From assembly GCF_001653235.2 (NCBI RefSeq), contig NC_035791.1:3720001-3784000 (forward strand): a stretch of DNA of 64,000 nt. Reading direction: 5' to 3'. The notes beneath the pieces are model-generated. The model made no database searches. It saw only the letters and a program-made list of their open reading frames with translations, and was not told where the DNA came from. The position numbers and the translations under genes were made by a program. Each line of letters opens with the position of its first letter. Position 1 is the stretch's first letter. Below are positions 1 to 10,825 of the stretch, one piece after another. This DNA comes from Pochonia chlamydosporia 170 (Eukaryota > Ascomycota > Sordariomycetes > Hypocreales > Clavicipitaceae).

Positions 1-633
1 CTACCAATGCTATGTCCACTCGCTACAACCCTGAAGATGTAATTCCATATCGGAAGCCAAAGCATGCCCTCCTCCGCACCATCTTCTAAGAAATTGAGTT
101 TACATACATTAAGCACTCGGCTGTTCCATTGGATGCCAACCAAACCCTCTCCGTGTAAGTGCTTTCCATTGTCTTGGAAAGTGCTCCAGCCCGTCTCAGA
201 TCGGAATGTGGATAGATCTTAACTTAGTAAACTTCTCCACCCGCATACTCAATAAAGTTTAATGTATTACGGCCCGGGACTATGTGAGACGAATATATAG
301 TCTTGTCCCTGCAAGGGGCATCTGTTTTTGTGCCCAGAAACGGCTGAATTGGTCTAGAATGAGGTGTTCGGCGTTAAGTGCCAGGATCGGTATGGTACTC
401 CCTGTCACGAGTACCTTTCCGTGAACACGCTGGCGAATGTGAGAAACCACCGCGTTGATTACTGTCACTTGAACACCAGAGGGTCGACAACTGAAGCGAT
501 AAAATATTAATAAAGCCAAGATGGGAGGCATGCCAGCCAAGTGTACCAAAACCGTGTCCCGAATGTCTTACAATGAACACATAATGACTCTCGATAGAGC
601 CTGAAAAGAACCCCCCTGAACTATTCCCCAACA
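1..633. other. gene-free left edge
   Basis: No convincing coding region is seen. The short open frames lack signal peptides, domains or splice structure. The right end should hold the 3' UTR of the minus-strand GPI protein gene that ends at 634. Confidence 0.5.
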
Positions 634-1983
634 TTAAAAGAATAGACAAAGGCCGGCAACTGCCGCCAAGTATGAAAGAACGATGGCTGTAGACTTTCTC
701 GACGACGCATCGGCTGTGACTGGCAGACGACTAGACGTAGTGGCATTTCCTGAACCGTGTCCATGATGGCCAGAATGACCACCAGAATAACCTCTTCCAG
801 GACCTTTTCCAGAACCATATCCAGAACCAGTCCCAGAGCTGCTTCCGTCTTCATTGGTCCCTTCGCCATCTCCAATGCCTGCGCCATTGTCGTCCCCGGA
901 TCCATTGCCTCCGTAGCCGTTTTCACCGCCAACTCCATCACCAGATCCTGAACCATCGCCAGAGTTGCTAGAGTCTGAACCATTACCGGATAGGTTGTCT
1001 TCTCCGTTTCCATTGTTACAGCCTCCCATGCCAGATCCTGAACTTGATCCAGAGTCGTTGGAAGCGGAACCGGACCCAGAGCCGTCCGAACCCGAACCAC
1101 TGCCAGAGTTGCCTTCCCCGTTTCCATTGTTGTTGCCGCCCCTGTTAGACCCTGAAGCAGATCCAGAGTCCTTGGAGCCTGAACCACTGCCAGATACGTT
1201 GTCTCCTCCGTTTCCTTTGCGGGTTTTGCCCCCTCTGCCAGATCCTGAAGCAGACCCGGATCCTGAAGCAGAGTTGGAGTCGCCACCAGGACCATTTCCG
1301 TTGTTGGTGTCATTGCCACTCTCTCCATTGCCATTGCCATTGTCTCTGTTGCCATCTCCATCTCCGTTTTTATTTCCATTGCCGGTACCATCTCCGTTGT
1401 CTCCGTTGCCGACTCCATTGCCGGCGCCATTTCCATTCCCACTGCCATTTCCATTGGTGGTATCATATCCATCTCCATTGCCCTGGCCGTTTCCATTATC
1501 TCCTTTGCCGTTTCCGTTTCCATTGCCAGTGCCATTACCTCCGTTGCCATTGCCATTGCTATTCCCATTTTCATTCCCATTGCCATTTACATTGCCTCCA
1601 CTGCCATTTCCATTGCCGGTATCATTTCCATTTCCACTGCCACTGCCATTGCTATTGCCAGTGCCATCTCCGTTGCCGGTACCATTTCCATCACCATTTC
1701 CGTTACCATTGCCATCACCGTTACCATTGCCATTGCCATCACCGTTGCCATTTCCGTTGCCATTGCCGTTGCCTCCATTGCCATCTCCTCCGGGATTAAC
1801 TCCCGTGCTACTTGGTTTGGTAATGTCTCCAGTCCAAGTACTCGTAGGAGCAATGGTTATAGAAGTGCTCTCAGGCAAAGTTTTGGTGATTGTTGAAGGG
1901 CAGTCGTCATCTTGCGCGTTGACTGAGAGACCTGTACTCAAAATTAGTGGCAAAGCTGCCACAAGAAAATGTGTTTGCCTCAT
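634..1983 (-). CDS. Gly/Asn/Ser-rich repetitive GPI-anchored cell-surface protein
   Basis: A single exon encodes 449 aa. The start at 1983 is chosen because [18 protein letters not shown] begins a clean signal peptide, with likely cleavage after the Ala in SVNA (residue 23); an in-frame upstream ATG at 2103 would bury it. After a short Thr/Ser-rich stretch, residues from about 65 to 425 are almost only Gly, Asn, Ser and Asp in GNGNGDGN- and GSGSGS-type runs with scattered acidic residues. The last 20 residues are hydrophobic after a small-residue, RK-containing stretch, as in a GPI-attachment signal. The likely place of action is the cell wall or outer plasma membrane. It is not assignable to a named adhesin; the function is unknown. 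The sequence is a coding minisatellite, so length variation among strains is expected. The gene is divergent from the cysteine-module protein at 3190. Confidence 0.8.
   Translation of the reverse strand: MRQTHFLVAALPLILSTGLSVNAQDDDCPSTITKTLPESTSITIAPTSTWTGDITKPSSTGVNPGGDGNGGNGNGNGNGNGDGNGNGNGDGNGNGNGDGNGTGNGDGTGNSNGSGSGNGNDTGNGNGSGGNVNGNGNENGNSNGNGNGGNGTGNGNGNGKGDNGNGQGNGDGYDTTNGNGSGNGNGAGNGVGNGDNGDGTGNGNKNGDGDGNRDNGNGNGESGNDTNNGNGPGGDSNSASGSGSASGSGRGGKTRKGNGGDNVSGSGSGSKDSGSASGSNRGGNNNGNGEGNSGSGSGSDGSGSGSASNDSGSSSGSGMGGCNNGNGEDNLSGNGSDSSNSGDGSGSGDGVGGENGYGGNGSGDDNGAGIGDGEGTNEDGSSSGTGSGYGSGKGPGRGYSGGHSGHHGHGSGNATTSSRLPVTADASSRKSTAIVLSYLAAVAGLCLFF
780..1795 (-). repeat. coding minisatellite (Gly-Asn/Gly-Ser codon repeats)
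   Basis: On the minus strand the DNA is a run of imperfect 6-nt units of the GGNAAY / GGNTCN type, all in one frame. Because the unit is a multiple of three and lacks stops in several frames, two other long open frames (359 aa on plus, 965-2044; 321 aa on minus, 621-1586) overlap it. They are treated here as by-products of the repeat. Confidence 0.85.
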
Positions 1984-3189
1984 TATGAGAATTAAAAAAT
2001 GCAGATGCAAAAAAGAGCCACTACTTGGTAGTGGAGGTATATGAAAAAAAGTATATGAAAGAATGGTTAGTCTGGATCCGTGGGTTGTGTGCGAATGTGA
2101 CATTGAAGGATTGGGTGGGCTTTATACAATCAAATCAATATCCAGTTACTAGGCTGATTTGTTCTTGGCACCTTGATTTGTTTTTTGTTCGTCAAATTAC
2201 CAAAATAAACGCGATCAGTACAAACCGGCCTATGATGTCACTCCTGGCTGCTCGTTCAAACGTAAGTTGTGTAACTGTTGTTTCAATTCAACTTGGCCTG
2301 GATCGCGTCAACGACTATTTGCGGAATTCCATTTTACCGGAAAAACAACGCAAGAAATGTAGCACATGTTGAGTATTAGAACTCTAAAATGAGCTGATAG
2401 AGGCGTCAGTTACGCGTTGGATGGAGTAGAATGATAATCTCACTTGACGAGAAACAATAACATCCGCTTTCAGCCGGTAGCCATGAACCTCACATACACA
2501 TTAAACACTAGTGAAAGATTATACCTGGAATTACGAAGAACAAGTAATAGTATCAAATTTCCCCGATCTCAGCGTGCTTCCGTGCTCCGCGCTCACGGCA
2601 TATCTTGGAATTTAGACTCCTACTTTGCCAAGAGGTGAGTTCTTTGAATTGAGGCCGCCTCAGTAAGAGAAATAAGACTTGAGGAATGTACGCATAAGTT
2701 CTCTGACAATTGGTGAAGCTGAATGAGGTAGTACGTGTGAGGGTGAGCGTTGGGGGATAGGGAGCTGTTGGAATGCTGGCAACAGTATTGGTCTAGAACA
2801 AACGAAAGAGAACAGTAATACTTCCTAATCAAGACCACTCGCACAGAACAACTCCGAAACCAACCAAAAAGAAATAGGAATAACAAAAAATACTTCGAAA
2901 CAAAACAATTTCTGTTAAAATGCATTCGCTAAAGCTAATCATCGAGGGTTGGGCAGTCGAATGGATTGCACAGCTCCGGCGTCCTATCTTCCAACAAATC
3001 AGTAGACCGGTTATTTAAACTAACAGAGTTCTCCTTGTGACCGGATATATTTGGAATCAGATTGCTTCCCATGGCAGTTGACAATAACTGTTGATTTATA
3101 CTTTCTTTTTTGGTGTTGTACCTTGACCCGAGTCGGTGAAGAAAACCATCTATTTGATACTATACGCCAGAGTCTCCGATAAAACCACA
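1984..3189. promoter_or_regulatory. shared divergent intergenic region
   Basis: This is 1.2 kb between the two divergent surface-protein genes and so holds both promoters. A direct repeat of the decamer GTATATGAAA occurs at 2037-2046 and 2051-2060, about 55-75 nt upstream of the minus-strand start; it may include the TATA element of that gene. No coding region is supported. Confidence 0.45.
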
Positions 3190-4815
3190 ATGTTCTACCC
3201 CCATTGGATGGCTGCTGCCCTTGCGTTACAGCATGGCACAGCATATGCTAAGCCTATGATGTATCCAGACTACTGTCCCAACGGTGTAGCGACTTTGATC
3301 ATTCAGCCTATCGAGGTCGTTACCAAGGTACCAGTCTTGGTGTCGAAACACTGTCCGTATAATGGCGACCTTGTGATTGACGATGCACACACCGTTCACT
3401 GCACAAGTGCTCCCACGGATATTGATACTGTCATCACGCCCACAAAGACTGGCAGTACTACTTTATCAAGGTATGGAATTTCCACCTAGGACCATTGGGG
3501 CACATTTCATCTAACGCTCTATGTCAGTCTTGCAACTGGATTCGCGAGAGAAGCCTCTGAAACCGGAGGACCACTACCAAGCTCGGATTCTACCTCGGCG
3601 ACCACTGGTCAACCTTCTGGTTCCCCAGGCGAATCCACTATCACCACCTTTGCTGCTCCTTCTTCGTCCGTGGCGGGCAGTTCGCAGCCAGTGGCCTCCA
3701 GTGATGTCTCCAACTCAGCACAGACAACATCAGCAGCGGAAAGCACATCTGCTGCCGAGAGCACGTCTTCATCGAAAAGTATATCATCAACAGAGACAAC
3801 ATCAGCGGAGAGCACATCAAGAAGTCAAAGCACATCTACTACGACCTCAGCAGCTACTTCGTCTGCACCACCATCAAGCACTCCCGCATTGACAACCGCG
3901 CCCACCAGCACGCAGCCTTCTACTACCTGCACAACAGCTACTCCAACTCCAATCTGTCCTAAACTCCCCAAGGGATGTTTAGACATCGCGAACTTTAATA
4001 GTGTATTAATGATTCCCCAAGTTGTAGCTTGTGGTGCGGAACTTGGCCCCTTTGGCTCAACAGGTCCTATTCTTGAGTGTCTTGCCACCAACGGCATCGG
4101 CGTGTTTTCAAAAGGTACAGACGTGGTGAAGTGCCTACAAAAAGCAATTGGCAACACCTGTATCACGCAGCTCCCGCAGCCGTGCCTCAATCTCAGCGGT
4201 AAGAGTGGGCTGGAGTTGGGAGTCGAAGTGGCTGCCTGCACGATTGCTCTCGGACCATTCGCAATTGATGATGCAGTTAGTTGTCTCACCAAGGGTCTCT
4301 TAGAGGGCGACGACATCATCGGCTGCTTGCTCAAATCTCTCGGTTGGTCGAGTAGTACCAGCGGTGGAGGATCTTGTCCGGCACCTACGTCTACCTCTGG
4401 CTCCGGCAAGGCATGCGTAACAGCCCTGCCTGATGCTTGTTTGACTCTCGATGATCTGTCCCTGGGGAAGTTAGCTTCAAGGGTTGACATGTGTTCTTCA
4501 GCCCTTGGTGCATACGCGGTAGGAGCAGTCAAAGAATGTCTGAACATTCAGGAGATTATAAACAGCGTGTTACCAGGGGGGACGGGGGCCGTAGAATGTC
4601 TTCTCGATTCCCTCCGATCCGTTTGTATCAACGTTTTGCCAGCAGCATGCAGCAATCTTGTTAATGTCAGCAATGGCCAACTGACCACGCAGTTGCCACA
4701 GTGTATCGCTGCTTTGGGTCCATTCGCTGCTGGAGGAGTGTCTAATTGCCTGGCTAATCCAGTTTCTGGTCAGACTCTTGTTACTTGCATGACTAACATC
4801 CTGTTTCCGTCATGA
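3190..4815 (+). CDS. secreted Ser/Thr-rich protein with four cysteine modules
   Basis: Exons are 3190-3470 and 3528-4815 (intron 57 nt, branch CTAAC at 3511), giving 522 aa. Residues 1-20 form a signal peptide ending in TAYA. Residues 21-93 contain a short Cys/Pro/Val domain with CPNG and CPYNGD. Residues 95-235 are a Ser/Thr/Ala-rich linker, likely O-glycosylated. From residue 237 to the end lie four tandem modules (starting at 237, 305, 390 and 460), each with five cysteines at nearly the same spacing (1, 8/9, 26/27, 42, 55-62), an LP two residues before the second Cys, and an ALGPFA-like block after the third. No GPI tail is visible; the protein ends FPS. I do not recognise the family. It is not a hydrophobin or CFEM protein by Cys pattern. 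A wall-bound or secreted structural protein or adhesin is likely. Confidence 0.8.
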
Positions 4816-5766
4816 TGACTTCCTGAGGCGACGATGAAGATGAGTGTTGGCATAATTTGTTGGTTTACGTTCTTCTGTGGTTCGAGGGTATGCTGGGTCA
4901 CGGCAAAGAGGCGGAAATTTACTCTTCGCATAACTGCTGTGTCGGAATTTCAGGGCTCAAGTTTGCAAGTCATAATAAGTGTTGGGTAGTAAGGTATATA
5001 TTCATATCGATTCTTGTTTAATGTTTCCGTGTCGCGTGTGATGTCTATAGTGAGAGCAGGGGATTCCAGAATAAGATTGGCCAAGAAGCTTAATGATACT
5101 TATTTGTACCCATCATTGGAAGATGCTTCAGGTAATGTTTGGGAAGATATACGAATCGATTCAGAAGTACTGTGTTGGTCGCAGATAGTTGCCAGCTCTC
5201 AGTCTGTTCTTACAACCAAGTATGCACTAACATATCACGGTGTACAGTTGTATGCTTCGCGGTAAGAAATACAAGTTGACTTTTGTCACTGCGTCAAATT
5301 GTATGTGCATATCTGATAATTGTTGCTTATTGAATACTCTCGACTCCCACATATATGTCATGTCCGCACGGAACCTACCCGACTTACACATCTGATAACT
5401 AAAGCTGTGATGGATTCGTCGTCGTCACTTGAACAGCTACGCCCTCCCCATGCCGCCAAGTGGAAATCACCAATAAGAGAAGCTAAAGGACATCCCGAAT
5501 ACCGACAGTCAGCCCAAACTGGAAACTCAGATTGTAGGTTAATGGAACGCATGTCACTCAGTTTGCGGGGTAAGATGGCTTGGACCCCGCGAGTTCAGTC
5601 GCTTTGTGTATGATCTTATATGGTATGGTTCGTAATGTTTGTTAGGTCGACACGGTCGCACTCATAACAATAGAGTCTCGTCTTGTTTCTAAAATCACTT
5701 GAATAAACCAGCACTATCTCTGTGTGACCTTTACCCGTACTCATCATCATCCAAATCTTACCCATA
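4816..5766. other. intergenic, 3' UTR and formamidase promoter
   Basis: Short open frames at 5014-5265 and 5320-5613 have no family resemblance or splice support. The region is taken as the 3' end of the cysteine-module gene and the upstream region of the formamidase gene. Confidence 0.5.
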
Positions 5767-7296
5767 ATGCCCGGCAAGATCCGAACCGCGCAGACCGTGT
5801 CCTTTGATGTCCCTGCCGGAGACCAGCCCGGCTTACACAACCGATGGCACCCTGACAGTAAGGAGCAGCAGCAATAGAACCCCAAGATCTCTTGCATTAT
5901 GATGGCAGATTAACACAAAGTCGTGTAACAAAAATATAGTCCCCTCCATTGGCACGATAAAACGCGGTGAAACCGTAAAGATTGAGTGTCTAGACTGGAC
6001 GGGCGGTCAAATCGGAAACAATGACAGCGCCGACGATGTTCGCAACGTCGACCTCACCAAAATCCACTACCTGACTGGTCCATTTGACATTGAAGGCGCC
6101 GAGCCAGGCGATCTCCTCGTCGTCAACATCACTGACATCCAGCCATTTGACCACTCACCCTGGGGCTTCACCGGCATCTTTGACCGCAAAAATGGCGGAG
6201 GCTTCCTCGACAGACACTATCCTCGCGCGGCAAAGGCCATTTGGGACTTTGACGGGATATACTGCTCGAGTCGCCATATTCCGGGGGTGCGATTCGCGGG
6301 ACTTATTCACCCCGGAATTCTTGGCTGTGCGCCTTCTGCACAAGTTTTGGCTGAATGGAACAGACGCGAGGCTGAACTGATTTCCGTCTGCGCGCAGTCC
6401 ATGCCGGATCAGATTGTTGCCCAGCCGCCAAACGAGACGAATGCCCATGCGGGCAAGGCTGAGGAGAGCCTCAAGGCTAAGATTGCCCGGGAGGGAGCCC
6501 GGACAATTCCAGGTAGGCCGGAGCATGGCGGCAATGTGGACATTAACAACATCTCTAGAGGATCTACGACGTATCTTCCGGTTCATGTGCCCGGGGCCAA
6601 GTTTTCGGTGGGCGACCTTCACTTTAGCCAAGGAGATGGCGAAATTTCCTTTTGTGGTGCCATTGAAATGGTAAGTCTGGTAGATGCATCTTGTTGTTTT
6701 CCCCCTCGAGTCTATTACTCTCTTTGACACCCGTGGTTTTGGTCTAGGCGGGCATCATTACCATCAAGTTTGACCTCATCAAGAACGGTGTCAAGGAACG
6801 GGCAATCCCAAGTCCGGTGTTTAAGCCGGGCGATGTCCAGCAACTCTTTGGACCGTCTCGATACTTGACCTTTGAGGGCTTTTCAGTAGACGAGTCGGGT
6901 AAACAGCATTTTATGGACGCCACGGTTGCGTATCGGCAAGCCTGTCTCCGAGCTATCGACTATCTCAAGCAATTTGGTATGTCAAGACTCTTGGCCACGA
7001 CGGCTATTGAAGAATTAAGAGAGAAGAGGGAAAGGGAAAGGACCCCCAAGTTTCAAAGTTTTCTTCGGAATGACACTAACAATTCCATGCCATTGTGGCG
7101 TCCAGGCTATTCCGGGGAACAGGCATACTTGTTGCTCTCGTGCGCACCAATCAAAGGCTCCATTGCTGGAATTGTAGATGTGCCCAACGCGTGTACAACT
7201 CTGGGTCTTCCGATGGATGTTTTTGATTTTGACATTTCTGTTGAGGCGGAGAGGGTGAAGAGGGATTTGGGGGCTTGTGCTGTGTCGACAGAGTAG
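5767..7296 (+). CDS. formamidase (acetamidase/formamidase family)
   Basis: Exons are 5767-5857, 5940-6670, 6748-6976 and 7106-7296, giving 413 aa, close to the roughly 410 aa of fungal formamidases. It hydrolyses formamide to formate and ammonia in nitrogen scavenging and should be cytosolic, since no signal peptide is seen. Family blocks are clear: LHNRWHPD near the N-terminus, ECLDWTGGQIGNNDS, PFDHSPWGFTGIF, the HPGILGCAPS block and, near the C-terminus, YLLLSCAP followed by IVDVPNACTTL. The last intron (129 nt) is a multiple of three and has no in-frame stop. I removed it because joining FG to YSGEQAYLLLS restores the conserved family sequence. Single-codon boundaries were checked by frame. 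Confidence 0.93.
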
Positions 7297-7972
7297 TTGG
7301 CGTTTGTGCATGTATGAGAGTCTTGGGATACCAGACTCATGAATATGATGGATGTCATGATGATAGTTACCAAATTGAGCAAGTGGACGAGTAAATTGAC
7401 ATATGGACGTCGAGCTTGACAGCTTCTCCCTCCGGTTATTGAAGCAATTGCCAGAAAAACAATGGAATAAATTACCCGGCTACTGAATACGTGGCGTCAA
7501 GCGGCCACATGGCTCATTGTTAAGCAGGCAAGTTTTTGAATTCAAGTGACATGAAAGCGATGATGAATCAATCATTGAGACTTCAAATGACCCCAATTTC
7601 TGGATGCTGCGGCCTTTGGCGCTTGCGGGGAACCCGGTTAGCGGCTTCTTGGTGCCTCTTGGTGCCTCTTGGGCGCTGCATTCGCTAACAGGAACCACTA
7701 TTGGCAGCTTCCCACCCCTGAGCTGCTGCCGGTCCCGCTGTAAAATTGTCCGCCAATCACTACATCCCGTCGCAGATTGTCCACCAATAGCATCAGACCA
7801 TTCACAATAAATTAATAAATGCATTGAGATGCTTGACGGGTGTAGCGTTACATCGAGACCTGATAATAAGAGCTATCCCATGGCTCAGTCATAAATACTT
7901 CTCTTTTTTTTAGTATGATGCTTCAAGCGCGGGACAAGTTTTGTTGAAGCTTCATTTACGCGTGCCACTTAC
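7297..7972. promoter_or_regulatory. upstream region of the polysaccharide lyase gene
   Basis: No gene is supported. A tandem GGTGCCTCTT x2 lies at 7651-7670. A TATA-like ATAAATA at 7891 is followed by a pyrimidine tract about 75 nt before the start codon at 7973, which fits a fungal core promoter. Confidence 0.45.
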
Positions 7973-10825
7973 ATGATGCGGACTCTCTTTGGACTCCTGG
8001 CCTTGGCTGGCTCCAATGTCTTCTTGACTGGTGTCAATGCCGCCGGCCAAGATGACGAGCTGAGCATCATCTCCAAGAAGCGAATTGCTGACTTGGCTCA
8101 GTTTCCTGATCCGACGTGGTTCAATTCCATATCCACGTGGTTGGCTAGCCAGAAGAGCGATGGAACTTGGTCCGATGTCAATTACTTGTCTGGATGTGCA
8201 GCTCGTAAGTGACATCCTTCATTGATCTTTCAGCCCCCTTGGTTCAAACTCCATACCACACGTTCCAGTAAACATGTGAACCTTCAACTGACAGAATTAA
8301 TGTAGAACGCGCCAATTGGCCAATTCAAGTCCATTGGAATAGACTCATCACCTTTGCTGCTGCTTGGTCTGGCGCCAATCCAGCTGTTCCACAGAACTGG
8401 ACGAAGAGCGATGACTTGATGAAGGCTATTTCCAAGGGATTGGACTACTGGTTTAGCAATGACTATACTCCTGCCGATTGTATGGGCAACGGCGGAATAT
8501 CGTATGTTCATCCAACGAGGTCCATCGTCTCACCTCATTCATACACTGACCCTTTGTAATAGGACTGGAGGATGTCCATGTGGCACGCCAGGCTTGTGGA
8601 ATCAGGTACGTGCCTGCTGCTTTATCATGACGCTCTCCGACGATCAATAGTAACTAACAAATTGTAGAACTGGTACGGCCAGGCTATTCTGATTCCGCAG
8701 CTATGCTCAACCACTTGCCTGCTCTTGAAGGATGCAAACTTGACCAAGGACCAGAGCGCAGGATGCGAGCGCATTCCTCGCAGGTCATACGACCTCAGAG
8801 ATGGAGTTTATGGCACCGGCGGTCGCATGACAGGAGCCAATGTAAGATTTTGGATCTAGTCTTTCTCTCGTGAAAGCTAACTTGTGAAAAAGGCTGTCTT
8901 GGTCATGCAAAACTCGGCCAGTTTGGCATTGTACACCAACAACGCTACCATGCTCAAGGACGCATATACCCGGGCAATGTCAGTCATGACTGTGAGTTTG
9001 CCTCCAAATCGAAATCCATCTTCAGTTACTTACAGGATTAGTACGCCGACGCAACAATGGCAGACGGCATCCACAGAGACGGCACGTTCCTGCAGCACGC
9101 TGGCATCTTGTACAACGGAAACTACGGCAAAGACTTGGTATTTTACACTCATGATATAATCTCAACGTACAAGCACGACAACAGCTAACACTTGCATAAG
9201 TTCAATGCATTCATCCAACTTAACAGTGAAGCCGCCGGCACCTCATTCGCAGCTGGACCAGCTACGGAAGACGCCATCGCCACGCAAGTCAGGGGCAACG
9301 AGTGGATGATCTTTGTCGACGAGCAAACAAAACGGGAGCACTGGGACTTTGTACGCCCCCTTCACATGTCGACACAGAGTAGATCAAACCAGTCGAACTA
9401 ACATCTCCTACTAGAATGCCATCGGTCGATTCGTCGCATTCCCAAGCCAAGACTTACAAGCCAACTCAGACATCAACTTCAACGTTTCCAAGCTCGCCCG
9501 CGCCGTTGCAGACTTCACTGGCGCAAACGACGTCAGCGACACGATCCGAAGATTGAAATCCAACGGCACTGAGAAACTCGTCGGCAACAAAGGCTTCTGG
9601 GCCAGCGATTACATGGTACGCTGAGAACCACTACGTGTACTTGCTCAACCTAACAACACCACAGGTCCACCGAACCAAGTCCTTCATCCTTGGTAACAAG
9701 ATGCTGTCCACACGATCGCGCAACACCGAGGCCGTCAACTCTGCCAACCCATACGGATACCACCTGGGCCAGGGCACTCTCTTCTCCTACGTCGAGGGCA
9801 ACGAGTACAAGGACATCATGGGCGCATGGGACTGGAATCTCATCCCCGGAACGACGACCCTCCTGAACCACCCGAAGCTGTCAGCTAGTGCGTCTGCAAA
9901 TCTTGGAAAGAACGACTTTGTCGGTGTTGTCAGCGACGGCAAGGTTGGAACCGCGGTGGAAGATTACGTTGATCCCTTTGACGGCAGCATCTCTTACCGC
10001 AAAGCTTGGTTCTACCAGGATGACTTTGTCCTTGTCACCACACAAGACATCAAGAAGAATGTGTCTGATGCGTCTGTCATCACTGTCCTCGACAACCGTG
10101 CCTCTGCCCACGGAAATATCTGGGTCGATGGAAGAAACGTCAATGCCGATAAGGGAAAAACAACCAAGGGCAAGACCCTCTTCTACGGCGGGAATGGCTA
10201 TCTCTCGTACGACAACTCCTTTGATCTCACTCTCTTTGAGGGCAAGCGCACGGGCAATTGGTCCGAGATCTCGACCTCAACCGCTGGCGTCACCACCGTC
10301 TCCATCTTCTCAGCGTACAACACCGTCAAGGGCAAGTCTAGCGCCTACGCGGTATTCCCTGCCTCCAGTCGCAACAGACTTGCCAAGGAGCTGGTGAAGC
10401 CGTCGTCCTCCCCCATCATCAAGAACGGCATCAGCGGAGCCGTTGGTTCGGATAAATTGAGTCTAGTCTTCTGGCCTGGCGGCAGCAAGAGCATTAAGCT
10501 GAGCCTCAAGGAGATCGGCTGGGCTAAATCAGGTTCCGTGACTATCACGTCTGCCCAGCCAGGTGCTTACCTCTTCTCTGGGAAGTGCAAGCGCGGCAAG
10601 GGCATGACTCTGTTGGCTACCTTGTCTGATCCAACCCAGAAGGCTACCAAGGCTACCTTTTCTCTCAAGTTTGAGGGTGCCAAGGCTAAATTGGCGGCTG
10701 CGGCCGTGGCGGCCAAGGATGGTAGATCTGGCGATGAGGTTGAGGTCAAGTATACTGTCAGTTTGCCGACTGCTGGACTGGCAGGGTCTTCGATATCACG
10801 CAAGATGTACTTGGAGTTTAAGTAA
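7973..10825 (+). CDS. secreted polysaccharide lyase family 8 (hyaluronate/chondroitin/xanthan lyase type)
   Basis: Nine exons: 7973-8204, 8306-8501, 8563-8605, 8668-8841, 8893-8991, 9042-9137, 9201-9350, 9415-9615 and 9665-10825, giving 783 aa, a normal PL8 length. A signal peptide covers about residues 1-24. The alpha/alpha-toroid part carries NWYGQ (aromatic patch region, 158), the catalytic Asn in RMTGAN (N215) and the block DGIHRDGTFLQH...NGNYG. In that block H267 and Y276 are nine residues apart, as in bacterial hyaluronate lyases. RSRNTE and NPYGYHLGQG follow, then YVEGNEY with WNLIPGTTT, leading into the beta-sandwich C-terminal half. It cleaves uronic-acid polysaccharides by beta-elimination outside the cell. 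The exact substrate cannot be read from sequence. The second ATG at 7976 is an equally possible start. Confidence 0.92.

Noticed and set aside
965..2044. 359-codon plus-strand Pro/Leu-rich open frame
   Set aside because: It is the mirror of the Gly/Asn repeat on the minus strand, which has a signal peptide and GPI tail; the plus frame has neither.
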